Assembly: GCA_019634415.1 (NCBI GenBank)
Contig: JAHQVJ010000092.1
Location: 1 to 46,711 of the forward strand
Length of the DNA stretch: 46,711 nt
DNA from: Myxococcales bacterium
Lineage (GTDB): Bacteria > Myxococcota_A > UBA796 > GCA-2862545
Reading direction: 5' to 3'
Under the pieces are notes generated by a model. That model was not told the DNA's origin. It made no database searches and saw only the letters and a list, made by a program, of their open reading frames with translations. Below, one piece after another: positions 17,458-26,117 of the stretch (position 1 is the first letter of the stretch; each line of letters opens with the position of its first letter). The position numbers were made by a program, and so were the translations under genes.

Positions 17458-17472
17458 GTTAGCACTGCTAAC
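17458..17472. promoter_or_regulatory. TetR operator 2, GTTAGC-ACT-GCTAAC
   Basis: A perfect 15-base palindrome ending 11 bases before the TetR start codon. With operator 1 it fills most of the 57-base divergent spacer, so binding there would be expected to control both the carotenoid oxygenase and the regulator itself. Confidence 0.72.
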
Positions 17473-17483
17473 ATGGGTCTGCC

Positions 17484-18083
17484 ATGTACCACCACGGAGA
17501 TCTGAGACGGGCGCTCGTGGAAGCGGCCGAGGCGCTGCTGGAGGCCAAGGGGCCCGACGGCGTCTCCATGCGTGGGGCCGCGCGCTCGGCTGGCGTGTCC
17601 AGCGCTGCTCCGTACAAGCACTTTCGCGATCGCGACGAGCTGATGAGTGCGCTGGCTGCTCGGGGGCACGCCGCCTGTGCGGCGGAGGCGCACACGGCGA
17701 TGGCCGAAGCCTCGGGGCCGCTCGAGCAGCTTCGGGCGCAGGGGGTGACCACGGTGCAGTTCGCGATCCGCCGACCCGCGATGTTTCGCGTGATGAACGT
17801 GGCGAAGTGGATCCGGCCAGGAGCCTCCGCGGAGATGGATGCGGTGCTGGCTGCGGAGGCCACGCGCACGGAGTCGCTGGCGCGCGAGGCCGCCGCCAGC
17901 GGCGAGCTGGTGCCGGAGGGGCTCGACGCCTCGGTGCTGGCCTGTCGGGCCCTCGTGTACGGCCTAGCGCGAATGTACGTGGACGGTCACGCCGAGCAGC
18001 TGGGGATCCTCGACGCCGATCCCGACGATCTCGTGGTCCGCGTCGTGGACGTGATCGGGTTGGGGTTGATCCCGCGCCCGTGA
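17484..18083 (+). CDS. TetR family transcriptional regulator
   Basis: A 199-residue protein starting MYHHGDLRRALVEAAEALLE. The N-terminal helix-turn-helix (MRGAARSAGVSSAAPYKHFRDRDEL, about residues 27-52) and the YHHG start are typical of the TetR branch with a WHG-type C-terminal domain. The C-terminal half is the ligand/dimer domain. No clear ribosome site precedes the ATG at 17484, so translation may be weak or the mRNA leaderless. It diverges from the carotenoid oxygenase gene with two palindromes between them, so it most likely controls that gene and itself, with a substrate or product of the oxygenase as a possible inducer. Confidence 0.92.
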   Translation: MYHHGDLRRALVEAAEALLEAKGPDGVSMRGAARSAGVSSAAPYKHFRDRDELMSALAARGHAACAAEAHTAMAEASGPLEQLRAQGVTTVQFAIRRPAMFRVMNVAKWIRPGASAEMDAVLAAEATRTESLAREAAASGELVPEGLDASVLACRALVYGLARMYVDGHAEQLGILDADPDDLVVRVVDVIGLGLIPRP

Positions 18084-18093
18084 ACCGGCTTCC

Positions 18094-19584
18094 TCAGTCG
18101 GCCAGCACGGGCGTGAGCAGCTGGTACAGGTCGTTCCACGCCGTGGTGCGGCCGTTGTGCTTGCACACGGTGGTGGAGACGGGCCGAACGTTGCAGTCCG
18201 GCTCGTCGTTGTTCCAGTCCGCCTCCCACACCACCGTCTTGTCGGGCTGCACCTCGATGAGGCGCCCGCCCGCGCCGAGCACGTGCAGGGTGTTGCCGTT
18301 GCTCAGGCGATAGGCCTCGCCCATGTTGGTGGAGTACACCCCACGGCCGATCCCGAAGTTCCAGATCTCGTCCAGCGTCTCGTTGTCGGCATCGAGCGTG
18401 TACTCCCGCACCAGCGTCTCGGCGTCCGCCGTGTTCTGCTCGTCGCGGGTGGACACCAGCAGCGTGCCGTCGGGGGTGTAGGTGGGGCCGTGGTTCCACC
18501 AGAACTGCGACTCGGGCGGGTCGAAGTCCCACGCCTGGGTGATCTTGCCGTACACAGCCACCGTGGTGCCCGTGGCCATGTTCACGTCGATGACGGTGTC
18601 GTGGGAGTACAGCGAGAAGAGCAGCGTGTCGGTGCCCTCCTGCCACCACAGCGCGTTGGAGCCACACGACGACAGGCCCACGCCCTTCGTGCAGGTCCAG
18701 ATGGTGGACTGCTTGCCCGCCAGGTCCACCTTCTCGAGGGTCTCCCCGAAGCCGGAGCCCTGGATCTTGGCAGCCCAGGCGAGCTCGTTGTCGCCGATGG
18801 GCGTGAAGGCGTGGTGCAGCCCGGGGGTGTCGTAGGTGTGCTCGATGGTGCCGTCCAGCGTCATGCGGACGATGGTGGAGTCCGCACCACGGTTGCCGAG
18901 CGTCCAGTAGGTGTCGCGGTCCACCAGTAGCGCCCGGCCGTCAGCCGACACGGACACGTGCCGAGACACCCAGTCCACCGATGTCTTCTCCCCCCACACG
19001 TAGCGGCCGTTCCGGTCGAGGATGGCCACCCACCACTGCCCCGTGCGGCGGTCTCCGTCGCGGTTGAGGCTGGTGATCAGGTAGGGGGCGTCGGGATCGG
19101 TGGCGGTGGTGTCGTTGGCGAGCATGAGGGGCTCGATCAGGTCCTTGGGGAGCGGCCCCGTCTCGATGGTGCGGAGGGTGTCGAAGATGCCGTCCACGTC
19201 GAGCTTGGGGTCGGTGTCGCTCACGATGCGGTACTCGACCATCGCACCGTAGGGAACGCCCAGGATCGTGTCCTGAACCCGGCCCTTGTCGCGCGTCTGC
19301 GCAGGGCTCGTCATCCACGGCCCCTTGTCGGCGCGGAACTCCAGGTAGGTCTCGCCCGTCGCAGGCTGGTCCCAGTTGACGATCACCAGGGTGGGGTAGG
19401 TCGGGTGGAGCGTCGCGAAGACCGGATCATCCGGCTTGGTGGGGGTGGTCTTCCCGGTGTCCGCCGTGGGGGTGGGCGTGTCGATCCCGGTACTGGTGTC
19501 GCCGGTGGGTGACGTGGTGTCCGTGTCGTCGTCGGTGGTGGTGTCGGAGGAACAACCGACCAGCAGGGGGACGGCGAAGATCAT
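18094..19584 (-). CDS. Arylsulfotransferase-like beta-propeller lipoprotein
   Basis: A 496-residue protein. It starts MIFAVPLLVGC, a very short lipoprotein signal, followed by a Thr/Asp/Pro-rich linker (DTTTDDDTDTTSPTGDT). The rest is a beta-propeller with arylsulfotransferase (ASST)-type features: repeated blades such as LHHAFTPIGDNELAW, WNHGPTYTPDGTLLVS and YRLSNGNTLHVLGAGGRLIEV. ASST enzymes move sulfate between phenols using a catalytic His; His residues such as those in GLHHAF or WNHG could serve, but activity is not proven. The ATG at 19584 has GGAG seven bases upstream; a GTG at 19590 would add Met-Arg but leaves only one base to GGAG. It converges with the TetR gene (10-base gap). Confidence 0.75.
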   Translation of the reverse strand: MIFAVPLLVGCSSDTTTDDDTDTTSPTGDTSTGIDTPTPTADTGKTTPTKPDDPVFATLHPTYPTLVIVNWDQPATGETYLEFRADKGPWMTSPAQTRDKGRVQDTILGVPYGAMVEYRIVSDTDPKLDVDGIFDTLRTIETGPLPKDLIEPLMLANDTTATDPDAPYLITSLNRDGDRRTGQWWVAILDRNGRYVWGEKTSVDWVSRHVSVSADGRALLVDRDTYWTLGNRGADSTIVRMTLDGTIEHTYDTPGLHHAFTPIGDNELAWAAKIQGSGFGETLEKVDLAGKQSTIWTCTKGVGLSSCGSNALWWQEGTDTLLFSLYSHDTVIDVNMATGTTVAVYGKITQAWDFDPPESQFWWNHGPTYTPDGTLLVSTRDEQNTADAETLVREYTLDADNETLDEIWNFGIGRGVYSTNMGEAYRLSNGNTLHVLGAGGRLIEVQPDKTVVWEADWNNDEPDCNVRPVSTTVCKHNGRTTAWNDLYQLLTPVLAD

Positions 19585-19825
19585 GCGCACGCTCCAGACG
19601 GTGGGAGTCGGTGTGGTCTTACCCTGATCGCGGCCCCTCCTGCGACGTTTGTCCGGTCCGCGTGTGGACGGTCGGGGCCGCTTGCCGGAATCGACCTGCG
19701 GCGGTCACAACGAGCCAGTGCAGGACGTCCCCGCCGTTTTGCGCTCAAGACCGCCAGGGTGTCATCGATTCCAGAGACGACGGCACCTGCCGTAGGTCCT
19801 CCGAGGATTGCGAGTGTGAACCTGA
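19585..19825. promoter_or_regulatory. Divergent control region between the ASST-like lipoprotein and the chemotaxis operon
   Basis: A 241-base noncoding stretch. It holds a perfect palindrome, ACGGCA-CC-TGCCGT (19780-19793), flanked by GAC/GTC, 33 bases before the cheD ATG; it could be an operator or an RNA hairpin. No convincing sigma-54 or sigma-28 promoter was found, and cheD lacks a strong ribosome site. Confidence 0.4.
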
Positions 19826-20311
19826 ATGTTGCAGAACTCCTCACCGCCTGGATGCATCAATGTGGGCATTGGGGAACTCGCTGTCGCGAAGTCGGGGCTG
19901 CTGGCGACCCATGCGCTCGGATCCTGCGTCGCCGTCTGCCTGTGGGACGTGTCGTCCTGCGTGGGTGGTCTCATCCACATCATGCTGCCGGCACCGAGCA
20001 GTCGGCGAAAGGAGCGACCTGCACTGTATGCGACGACGGGCATCCCCATGCTGCTGAACGAGATGCGCTACGCCGGAGCGAACCTGCAGTGCACGACCGC
20101 TCGGCTCGTCGGAGGCAGCAGCGTGGCGGGCACCTCCATGTTCGCGGTGGGCCGCCGCAACGTCATGAAGGCCCGTCAGACGCTGTACAGCCAGCGCATC
20201 GTCGTCTCCGCGGAGGACGTCGGCGGAAGGATTCCTCGCTCGGTCCGGCTGCGTGTGGCGGACGGACAGGTGCTCGTGACCAGCCCAGATCGGGCACAAC
20301 TCGTCCTGTGA
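19826..20311 (+). CDS. cheD: CheD, chemoreceptor glutamine deamidase
   Basis: A 161-residue cytosolic protein. CheD hydrolyses specific receptor Gln side chains to Glu and, in several bacteria, stimulates the phosphatase CheC. The catalytic set is complete and correctly spaced: Thr28 and Cys34 in THALGSCVAVCLWD and His51 in GGLIHIMLP, matching Thr21, Cys27 and His44 of Thermotoga CheD. The ATG at 19826 is the only good start. It is the first gene of the operon; the receiver-CheX gene follows 13 bases later, fitting the known CheD-CheC/CheX link. The expected targets are Gln residues in the soluble receptor at 23554-25350. Confidence 0.95.
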   Translation: MLQNSSPPGCINVGIGELAVAKSGLLATHALGSCVAVCLWDVSSCVGGLIHIMLPAPSSRRKERPALYATTGIPMLLNEMRYAGANLQCTTARLVGGSSVAGTSMFAVGRRNVMKARQTLYSQRIVVSAEDVGGRIPRSVRLRVADGQVLVTSPDRAQLVL

Positions 20312-20324
20312 GACGGAGGCGGTC

Positions 20325-21137
20325 GTGAAGACGGTTTTGGTCGTAGACGATAGCCAGATGATGCGACGCATCGTGGCCCGCGCAGTCTCTGCAGGTGCCG
20401 AGATCAACTTGATCGAGGCCGAGAATGGGCAGCAGGCCCTCGAGATCCTGCAGAAACGGCCCGTCGACGTCCTCCTACTGGATCTCAACATGCCCGTCAT
20501 GGGCGGTGAAGAGCTGCTCGGCCTGGTGTCGGACATGAACCAGAGGCCTGGGCACATCGTGGTGATCACCAGCACCGCGACGGCGTCGCGGAAGCTTCGG
20601 TTGATGCGCCTCGGCGCGAAGCAGGTGCTGTCGAAGCCGTTCAAGCCGGAGAAGCTCTTCCTGGAGCTTCGTCCCTACCTGCAGCCTGGTCGCTCCTCGC
20701 TGGACGACGAGCACCTGATGTGGCTCGACACGGCCGTCACCGAGGCAGTCGCCCAGATCGCCTTTCGCATGGTGGAGCCGTGCGACCATCAGGCTCGCAT
20801 CCGTCCTCCGATCCTCCGCGCTTCCGTCTCCCTGACGGGTGCGTGGGAGGGTGAGCTGGTGCTCATCCTGAGCGAGCGCTGGTGCAGCCTGGTCAGCCAA
20901 GAGATCATCGGGCAGAACACGCCGAACGACTTCGCGGGCGAGCTGGCCAACATCGTGGGGGGATCCATTCTGTCGCGCCTCGAGGCGCAGATGGCAGACG
21001 AGATCGGGTTGCAGACACCGAACGTGCGGGTGGTGGAGCTGGGGCAGGTGCTGCCTGACCGGTACTACACGCTGGAGGACCAGGACAGCATGGCTGTGCA
21101 GTGGTCCCTCACGCCTGCCGTGGCCGCAGGGGCATGA
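20325..21137 (+). CDS. Response regulator: receiver fused to a CheX-type CheY-P phosphatase domain
   Basis: A 270-residue protein. The receiver (1-118) has Asp8/Asp9, Asp53 (LLDLNMPVMGG) and Lys104 (LSKPF). Residues about 128-265 form a CheX-like domain with GELANIVGG, whose Glu206-x-x-Asn209 matches the catalytic ExxN of CheX/CheC phosphatases. The operon has no stand-alone cheY, so this protein may be both the output receiver of CheA and its own or a partner's phosphatase. The GTG at 20325 has GGAGG five bases upstream. Its stop overlaps the cheA start as ATGA. Confidence 0.9.
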   Translation: MKTVLVVDDSQMMRRIVARAVSAGAEINLIEAENGQQALEILQKRPVDVLLLDLNMPVMGGEELLGLVSDMNQRPGHIVVITSTATASRKLRLMRLGAKQVLSKPFKPEKLFLELRPYLQPGRSSLDDEHLMWLDTAVTEAVAQIAFRMVEPCDHQARIRPPILRASVSLTGAWEGELVLILSERWCSLVSQEIIGQNTPNDFAGELANIVGGSILSRLEAQMADEIGLQTPNVRVVELGQVLPDRYYTLEDQDSMAVQWSLTPAVAAGA

Positions 21138-23080
21138 CCGTGGGTGAAAACGAAGAGCTGATCAACGAGTTTCTCGTCGAAGCCCGTGAGATCGTGATGG
21201 ATGTCGAGGTCACCCTCATGAACCTGGAGCGCGTGCGCTTGCAGGAAGGGGTGGTCTCCAAGGAACAGCTGAACGCTGCGTTCCGTGGATTCCACACGAT
21301 CAAGGGCGTGTCGGGGTTCTTTTCCTTCGAGCGCATGGTCAAGGCGGCGCACGAGGCAGAGAACCTGCTCGACCTGCTGAGGTCCGACAAGCTGGTGCTG
21401 GTGGAGGACCACGTCACGGTCCTGTGCGAGTCCCTGGACCTGCTCACCAACGCCATCGACAACCTCGAGGGATCGGGTCAGCCCGGCTTGTCCGAGGAGC
21501 AGGTGAGCGCACTGGCCACTCGGATCCGTGCGCTGGCCACCAACCCGGAGGCCCCCGAGTCGGCCGAGGACTCGGAGGCGCCAGCGCCACCAGGCGAGGG
21601 CGAGCCGAGCGATGCTCCTGCTGCCGAGCCCCCGCCACCCACCGAGGCACCGAAGGCCGCCGTGGAAGCCGCTGCGGCGCCAGCGACTCCTGCCCCCGCT
21701 GCAGCACCAGCGGCTCCTGCTGCCCCGGTGGCTGCCCCGCCGACCCCACCGGCAGCCGCGGCTGCACCGCCGCCCAAGACGCCTGCAGGCGGGGGTGGCT
21801 CCGGTGGAGGCAAGGGCGGCGGGAAGAAGTCGGAGTCGTCCAGCGACAAGGCCAACCGTTCGATTCGAGTGGATCTACGCAAGCTCGACCAGCTGATGAA
21901 CCTGGTGGGTGAGCTGATCATCGCCGAGAACGTGATCACCCACGAGCAGGATGCCTCGACCAGCGAGCCCTCCCAGCGAGCCACGCAGCAGCTCGACCGC
22001 GTGACCCGAAGCCTGCAGCACCTCGCCATGTCCATGCGGATGGTGCCCATTCGCACGCTCTTCCGGAAGATGGTCCGCGTGGTGCGGGACGTGGCGCGGC
22101 GTCAGGGCAAGGAGGTTCGCGTCACGCTGGAGGGGGAGGACACCGAGGTCGACAAGACCGTGGTGGAGTCGATCTCGGATCCCCTCATGCACCTCGTGCG
22201 CAACGCCGTGGACCACGGCATCGAGTCTCCCGACGAGCGGGTCAAGCTGGGCAAGGATCCGGTGGGCGAGATCGTGCTGTCGGCGCGCCACGAGAGCGGT
22301 GAGGTCCGCGTCACCATCGCCGACAACGGCAAGGGACTGAACACCGAGAGGATCCGAGAGAAGGCTGTGAGCAAGGGCCTCGTCCCCAACGACGCGGTGC
22401 TCGACCACGCGCAGATCTGCGACCTCATCTTCCAGCCTGGCTTCTCCACGGCGCAGACCGTCACCAACATCTCCGGCCGAGGTGTGGGCATGGACGTGGT
22501 GCGTCGGAACGTGGAGTCCGTGCGCGGCCGCGTGGACGTGGACAGCGAGTCGGGAGCTGGGTCGGCCTTCACCCTCCGGCTTCCCCTGACCCTGGCCATC
22601 ATCGAGGGCATGATGATGCGTCTGGGGAACCAGGTGTTCACGGTTCCCCTCCTGGCCATCCGCGAGTCGGTCTCCGTCAACGAGTACGAGCGGCTGAGGT
22701 TGCCCTCGGGCACCGAGTTGGTGGACCTCCGAGGCCAGATGGTACCCCTGCTTCCCATGCAGGATCTCGTCCCCTACGTCGAGAGCACGGAGGAGGAGGA
22801 GGAGGCCAGACCCATCCTCGTGGTGATCGAAGACGATGGGAAGCGAGCCGGCATCGTGGCCGACGAGCTGATCGGCCAGCGCCAGGTGGTCATCAAGCCG
22901 ATCCCCAGCTTCCTCGCGCACGTCAACGGACTCACCGGGTGCTCGATCCTCGGGAACGGGGAGATCAGCCTGATCCTCGACGTGAAGCACCTTCTGTCGA
23001 CCGTCCAGGTCGCCAGTGACGAACGACCTGCCCAAGGCGGGCAGGCGGCTTCGACCCCAACCTTGGAGGCTCGGCCATGA
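21134..23080 (+). CDS. cheA: CheA, chemotaxis histidine kinase
   Basis: A 648-residue soluble kinase. The P1 HPt domain (1-135) carries phospho-acceptor His54 in FRGFHTIKG. There is no recognisable P2 domain; residues about 137-240 are a Pro/Ala-rich then Gly/Lys-rich linker. P3 dimerisation (about 242-310), P4 ATPase with HLVRNAVDHG (353-362), DNGKGL (397-402) and GRGVGMD (448-454), and a C-terminal CheW-like P5 domain follow. The start is ATG 21134, overlapping the previous stop as ATGA; a longer frame from 21101 lies inside the previous gene. CheW overlaps its end in the same way. Loss of P2 suggests that its receiver partner docks directly on P1 or elsewhere. Confidence 0.97.
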   Translation: MTVGENEELINEFLVEAREIVMDVEVTLMNLERVRLQEGVVSKEQLNAAFRGFHTIKGVSGFFSFERMVKAAHEAENLLDLLRSDKLVLVEDHVTVLCESLDLLTNAIDNLEGSGQPGLSEEQVSALATRIRALATNPEAPESAEDSEAPAPPGEGEPSDAPAAEPPPPTEAPKAAVEAAAAPATPAPAAAPAAPAAPVAAPPTPPAAAAAPPPKTPAGGGGSGGGKGGGKKSESSSDKANRSIRVDLRKLDQLMNLVGELIIAENVITHEQDASTSEPSQRATQQLDRVTRSLQHLAMSMRMVPIRTLFRKMVRVVRDVARRQGKEVRVTLEGEDTEVDKTVVESISDPLMHLVRNAVDHGIESPDERVKLGKDPVGEIVLSARHESGEVRVTIADNGKGLNTERIREKAVSKGLVPNDAVLDHAQICDLIFQPGFSTAQTVTNISGRGVGMDVVRRNVESVRGRVDVDSESGAGSAFTLRLPLTLAIIEGMMMRLGNQVFTVPLLAIRESVSVNEYERLRLPSGTELVDLRGQMVPLLPMQDLVPYVESTEEEEEARPILVVIEDDGKRAGIVADELIGQRQVVIKPIPSFLAHVNGLTGCSILGNGEISLILDVKHLLSTVQVASDERPAQGGQAASTPTLEARP

Positions 23081-23538
23081 GCAGCACGAGCGCTTTGGAC
23101 GATGGCTCCCACGAGCCCAATGACGACAAGCACCTCACCTTCGTGATCGGTGACGAGCTGTATGCCTTGCACATCTTGCACGTCACCGAGATCATCGAGA
23201 TGCAGACGGTGACGGCGATGCCGAATGCCCCGGCCTATGTGCGAGGGATCATCAACCTCAGGGGAAAGGTGATCCCCATCGTGGACGTCCGCCTGTGTCT
23301 CGGGATGGAGGAGCGGCCCTACGACAGCCGGACCTGCATCATCGTGGTCCACGAGGACGCTCCCGTCGGCCTGGTGGTGGACACGGTCCAGGAGGTCGTC
23401 GACATCCCGAGCGAGGCGGTCCGAGCTGCTCCCGACGTGGGTGGTGAGGATCTCGCGGACTACATCCTCGGGATCGCGAAGATGTCCGACAATGCACAGA
23501 TCATCCTCGACTCTCGCCGATTGCTGGCCACGAGCTGA
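23077..23538 (+). CDS. cheW: CheW, chemotaxis coupling protein
   Basis: A 153-residue single-domain CheW that couples the receptor to CheA. It has the typical beta-barrel sequence HLTFVIGDELYALHILHVTEI, the NAPAYVRGIINLRGKVIPIVDVR core and GLVVDTVQEVVDI. An acidic 18-residue extension precedes the domain. The ATG overlaps the cheA stop (ATGA) and the receptor gene follows 15 bases later. Its direct partners are the CheA P5 domain and the receptor tip encoded on either side. Confidence 0.96.
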   Translation: MSSTSALDDGSHEPNDDKHLTFVIGDELYALHILHVTEIIEMQTVTAMPNAPAYVRGIINLRGKVIPIVDVRLCLGMEERPYDSRTCIIVVHEDAPVGLVVDTVQEVVDIPSEAVRAAPDVGGEDLADYILGIAKMSDNAQIILDSRRLLATS

Positions 23539-23553
23539 GTCTGGAGCCCCTCA

Positions 23554-25350
23554 ATGACCTCGAAGACGCCTACGCCCGAGGCCTTCCGTCAGGCCTTGGA
23601 GTTTTCCGCGACCCCTGTGATCCTGACGGACGAGAACCTCATCGTGACCTTCGTGAACGAGGCCACGCGCGCGATGCTTCGCCAGCATGCCGCGGCGTTC
23701 GCCAAGGCCTTCCCAGGGTTTCGGCCCGATCGGATCCTGGGGACCTGCATCGATGCCTTCCACAAGGATCCGAGCCACCAGCGACGGATGCTGGCGGACC
23801 CGTCGATCTTTCCTCACCGGGCCGAGATCGCGGTGGGTGGGCTGCACTTCTCGCTGAACGTGAGTCGATCCACCGACGACGAGGGCAACGTCACGGGGTT
23901 CGCGCTCCAGTGGAGTGACGTGACCCCGCGCGTTCGCTACGCCGAGGAGGCGAGCCGAGTGGTGCAGGCCCTCCGAGACGGAGACCTGACGGTCCGGGGC
24001 GACGAAGCTGCCATGAGTGACGAATTTCGTCCGATGTTGCAGAGCATCAACTTGGCGGTCGAGGCCACGGTGGAGCCCATCGTGGCGACCATGGGGGTCA
24101 TCGGTCGCGTCGCGGTGGGTGAGCCCGCGGACCTCATCGAGGCCGACTACAAGGGCACGTTCGCCGAGCTCCGCGACAGCGTGAACGCCCTCGTGCAGGC
24201 CACCGCGCAGATCACGGACGTGGCCACACGCATCGCCGACGGAGACCTCACGGTCCAGGTGGCCCAGCGCTCCAAGGACGACCGGTTGATGGGCGCGATG
24301 TCCCGGATGCTGGAGGATCTCAATGCGCTGATGCGTCAGATCCGCGCCGCCTCTCAGCAGCTGGACGGCGGAAGCAAGCAGGTGAACGAGGCCAGCGAGA
24401 CCCTCGCGAGCAATGCGGCTCGGTCCGCGGCATCTCTGCAGGAGGTCTCCGCGTCGATGACCGAGATCTCGGTGCAGACGGGCGAGAACGCCAAGAACGC
24501 CACCTCTGCGCTGGATCTGTCGACCCGCGCTCGAGAGTCCGCGAACGTGGGCGATCAGCAGATGGACAGCATGGTCAAGGCCATGAAGGACATCGACGAG
24601 TCCGCTCGCAGCATCTCGAAGATCATCAAGGTGATCGACGACATCGCGTTCCAGACCAACCTGTTGGCGCTGAACGCCGCCGTGGAGGCGGGTCGTGCGG
24701 GGGTGCACGGGCGAGGCTTCGCCGTGGTCGCCGAGGAGGTGCGCCGCCTGGCGGCGCGCAGTGCCCAAGCCGCCAAGGAGACCACCGACATGATCGAGGG
24801 CTCCTCTCGCTTGGTGAACCAGGGCATCGACATCGCGGATGCCACGGCGAAGTCGCTGTCGGCCATCGTGTCGAGCGTGAGCGAGGTGAGCGATCTGGTG
24901 GGGGAGATCGCGGCGGCATCGCAGGAGCAGGCGCACGGCATCAAGGAGGTGAACCAGTCCTTGGGCATGGTGGACTCTGCGACGCAGCAGAACACGGCGA
25001 AGGCCGAGGAGATGGCGGCCGCGTCGAAGGAGCTGTCTTCGCACAGCGCCAATCTCTCCGCGAGGCTCGAGCGCTTCCAGCTTGCGGATGGCCAAGGCCA
25101 GCGGCCGAGCCGACCTGGTCCGAGCCGGTCGCGTGGGCCCGCCCAGCGGCCGGCACAAGGGGCGCAGCGCCCCGCCCCGAGGCGGCCGGCAGCTGTGGGC
25201 CCTTCTCGTACCTCACGCTCGTCCAGTGCTCCTCGACCGCCCAGCGCCTCCCGTCCGTCCGGTCCTTCCCGCCCTGCTGGTCCTTCCCGCCCGTCCCGCT
25301 CCGGCGCGAGAGGCCTGACCCTCGATGACCAGGACTTCGGCGACTTCTGA
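23554..25350 (+). CDS. Soluble PAS-containing methyl-accepting chemotaxis protein with a CheR-tether-like tail
   Basis: A 598-residue receptor with no membrane segment, so it senses cytoplasmic signals. Residues about 10-130 form a PAS-type domain ([21 protein letters not shown]). Residues about 130-265 contain two HAMP-like linkers ([11 protein letters not shown] and [11 protein letters not shown]). The signalling domain spans about 265-510 with a hairpin tip, [19 protein letters not shown], near residue 360. A flexible Arg/Pro/Ser/Gly tail of about 80 residues follows, ending DFGDF. The ending fits the aromatic-x-x-aromatic CheR-binding pentapeptide of transmembrane receptors, and cheR starts at the stop codon. 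A ribosome site GGAG lies eight bases before the ATG at 23554. CheD and CheB are its likely modifiers. Confidence 0.95.
   Translation: MTSKTPTPEAFRQALEFSATPVILTDENLIVTFVNEATRAMLRQHAAAFAKAFPGFRPDRILGTCIDAFHKDPSHQRRMLADPSIFPHRAEIAVGGLHFSLNVSRSTDDEGNVTGFALQWSDVTPRVRYAEEASRVVQALRDGDLTVRGDEAAMSDEFRPMLQSINLAVEATVEPIVATMGVIGRVAVGEPADLIEADYKGTFAELRDSVNALVQATAQITDVATRIADGDLTVQVAQRSKDDRLMGAMSRMLEDLNALMRQIRAASQQLDGGSKQVNEASETLASNAARSAASLQEVSASMTEISVQTGENAKNATSALDLSTRARESANVGDQQMDSMVKAMKDIDESARSISKIIKVIDDIAFQTNLLALNAAVEAGRAGVHGRGFAVVAEEVRRLAARSAQAAKETTDMIEGSSRLVNQGIDIADATAKSLSAIVSSVSEVSDLVGEIAAASQEQAHGIKEVNQSLGMVDSATQQNTAKAEEMAAASKELSSHSANLSARLERFQLADGQGQRPSRPGPSRSRGPAQRPAQGAQRPAPRRPAAVGPSRTSRSSSAPRPPSASRPSGPSRPAGPSRPSRSGARGLTLDDQDFGDF
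25261..25292 (+). repeat. Short direct repeat encoding the receptor's Pro/Ser/Arg tail
   Basis: GGTCCTTCCCGCCC occurs at 25261-25274 and again at 25279-25292, an 18-base period that encodes the GPSRP repeat. Such in-frame units can gain or lose copies and so change the length of the tether. Confidence 0.6.
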
Positions 25351-26117
25351 TGGACCTCACCGTCCCGGAGTACGAGGCGATCCGTACCTGCGTGCGCAAG
25401 CAGCTCGGCATCGAGCTCGGCCCAGAGCGACGGGCGATGGTACGCCGGCGGCTCGGCAACCTACCCAACGGAAGGCACCTGGTGGACTCGGTGGTCAGCG
25501 AGGGGCTGGGCTCCGACGAGCTGTCGGTCCTCGCCGACGCGCTCACCACCAACCACACGCACTGGGGGCGCGAGGCAGAGCACTTCGAGCTCCTGAGGAA
25601 CTGGCTGCGCGACCATCCGGTGCCGCGTCCCTTCCGGATCTGGTGTGCCGCGAGCTCCACGGGGGAGGAGCCCTACTCGCTGTGGATGGTGGCTCGAGAG
25701 CAGTCCTCGAACGCGCTCGTCCTGGCAACGGACATCTCGGAGCGGGTCCTCGCCGTCGCACGGGAGGGGGTCTACGACGGAGATGGCCTGCATCACCTCC
25801 CCACGGGGTGGCGCAAGCACTTCACCCATCTGCCTGACGGCAAGGTGCAGCTGTCGGATGCTGCGCGCGGGGGGGTGCTGTTCCGCCGCCTCAACCTGAT
25901 GACGAAGCCCTTTCCCCTACGCCGGTCCCTCGACGTCATCTTCTGCAGGAACGTCATGATCTACTTCGAGCAGGACGTGCGGCTGGACCTGGTGCGCCGC
26001 CTGGTCGACAAGCTGGCCCCGGGCGGCCTTCTGTGCATCGGCCTCGCCGAGACGCTCCCGAAGGGCGTGCAGGGGTTGGAGCGCGTGGCACCCTCTGCGT
26101 TTCGGAAGTCGATGTGA
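25350..26117 (+). CDS. cheR: CheR, chemoreceptor methyltransferase
   Basis: A 255-residue S-adenosylmethionine-dependent methyltransferase that methylates receptor Glu residues. It has the SAM motif CAASSTGEEPYSLWM (about 105-119), ATDISERVL and the conserved FCRNVMIYF. The usual TTNET/L..FFRE motif reads TTNHTHWGREAEHF: the Arg is kept but the two Phe are Trp-Gly, which may alter receptor contact. The beta-subdomain that binds receptor pentapeptides lies in the middle third. The ATG shares one base with the receptor gene's TGA, and its own stop overlaps cheB (GTGA). Confidence 0.95.
   Translation: MDLTVPEYEAIRTCVRKQLGIELGPERRAMVRRRLGNLPNGRHLVDSVVSEGLGSDELSVLADALTTNHTHWGREAEHFELLRNWLRDHPVPRPFRIWCAASSTGEEPYSLWMVAREQSSNALVLATDISERVLAVAREGVYDGDGLHHLPTGWRKHFTHLPDGKVQLSDAARGGVLFRRLNLMTKPFPLRRSLDVIFCRNVMIYFEQDVRLDLVRRLVDKLAPGGLLCIGLAETLPKGVQGLERVAPSAFRKSM

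Noticed and set aside
17427..17693. An N-terminal extension of the carotenoid oxygenase
   Set aside because: The open frame continues, but it crosses the operators and the TetR gene, and ATG 17426 has a perfect AGGAGG site.
19741..19775. A sigma-28-type promoter before cheD (TCAA at 19744 and CGAT at 19766)
   Set aside because: Only about half of each box matches and the spacing is off by one, which is expected by chance.
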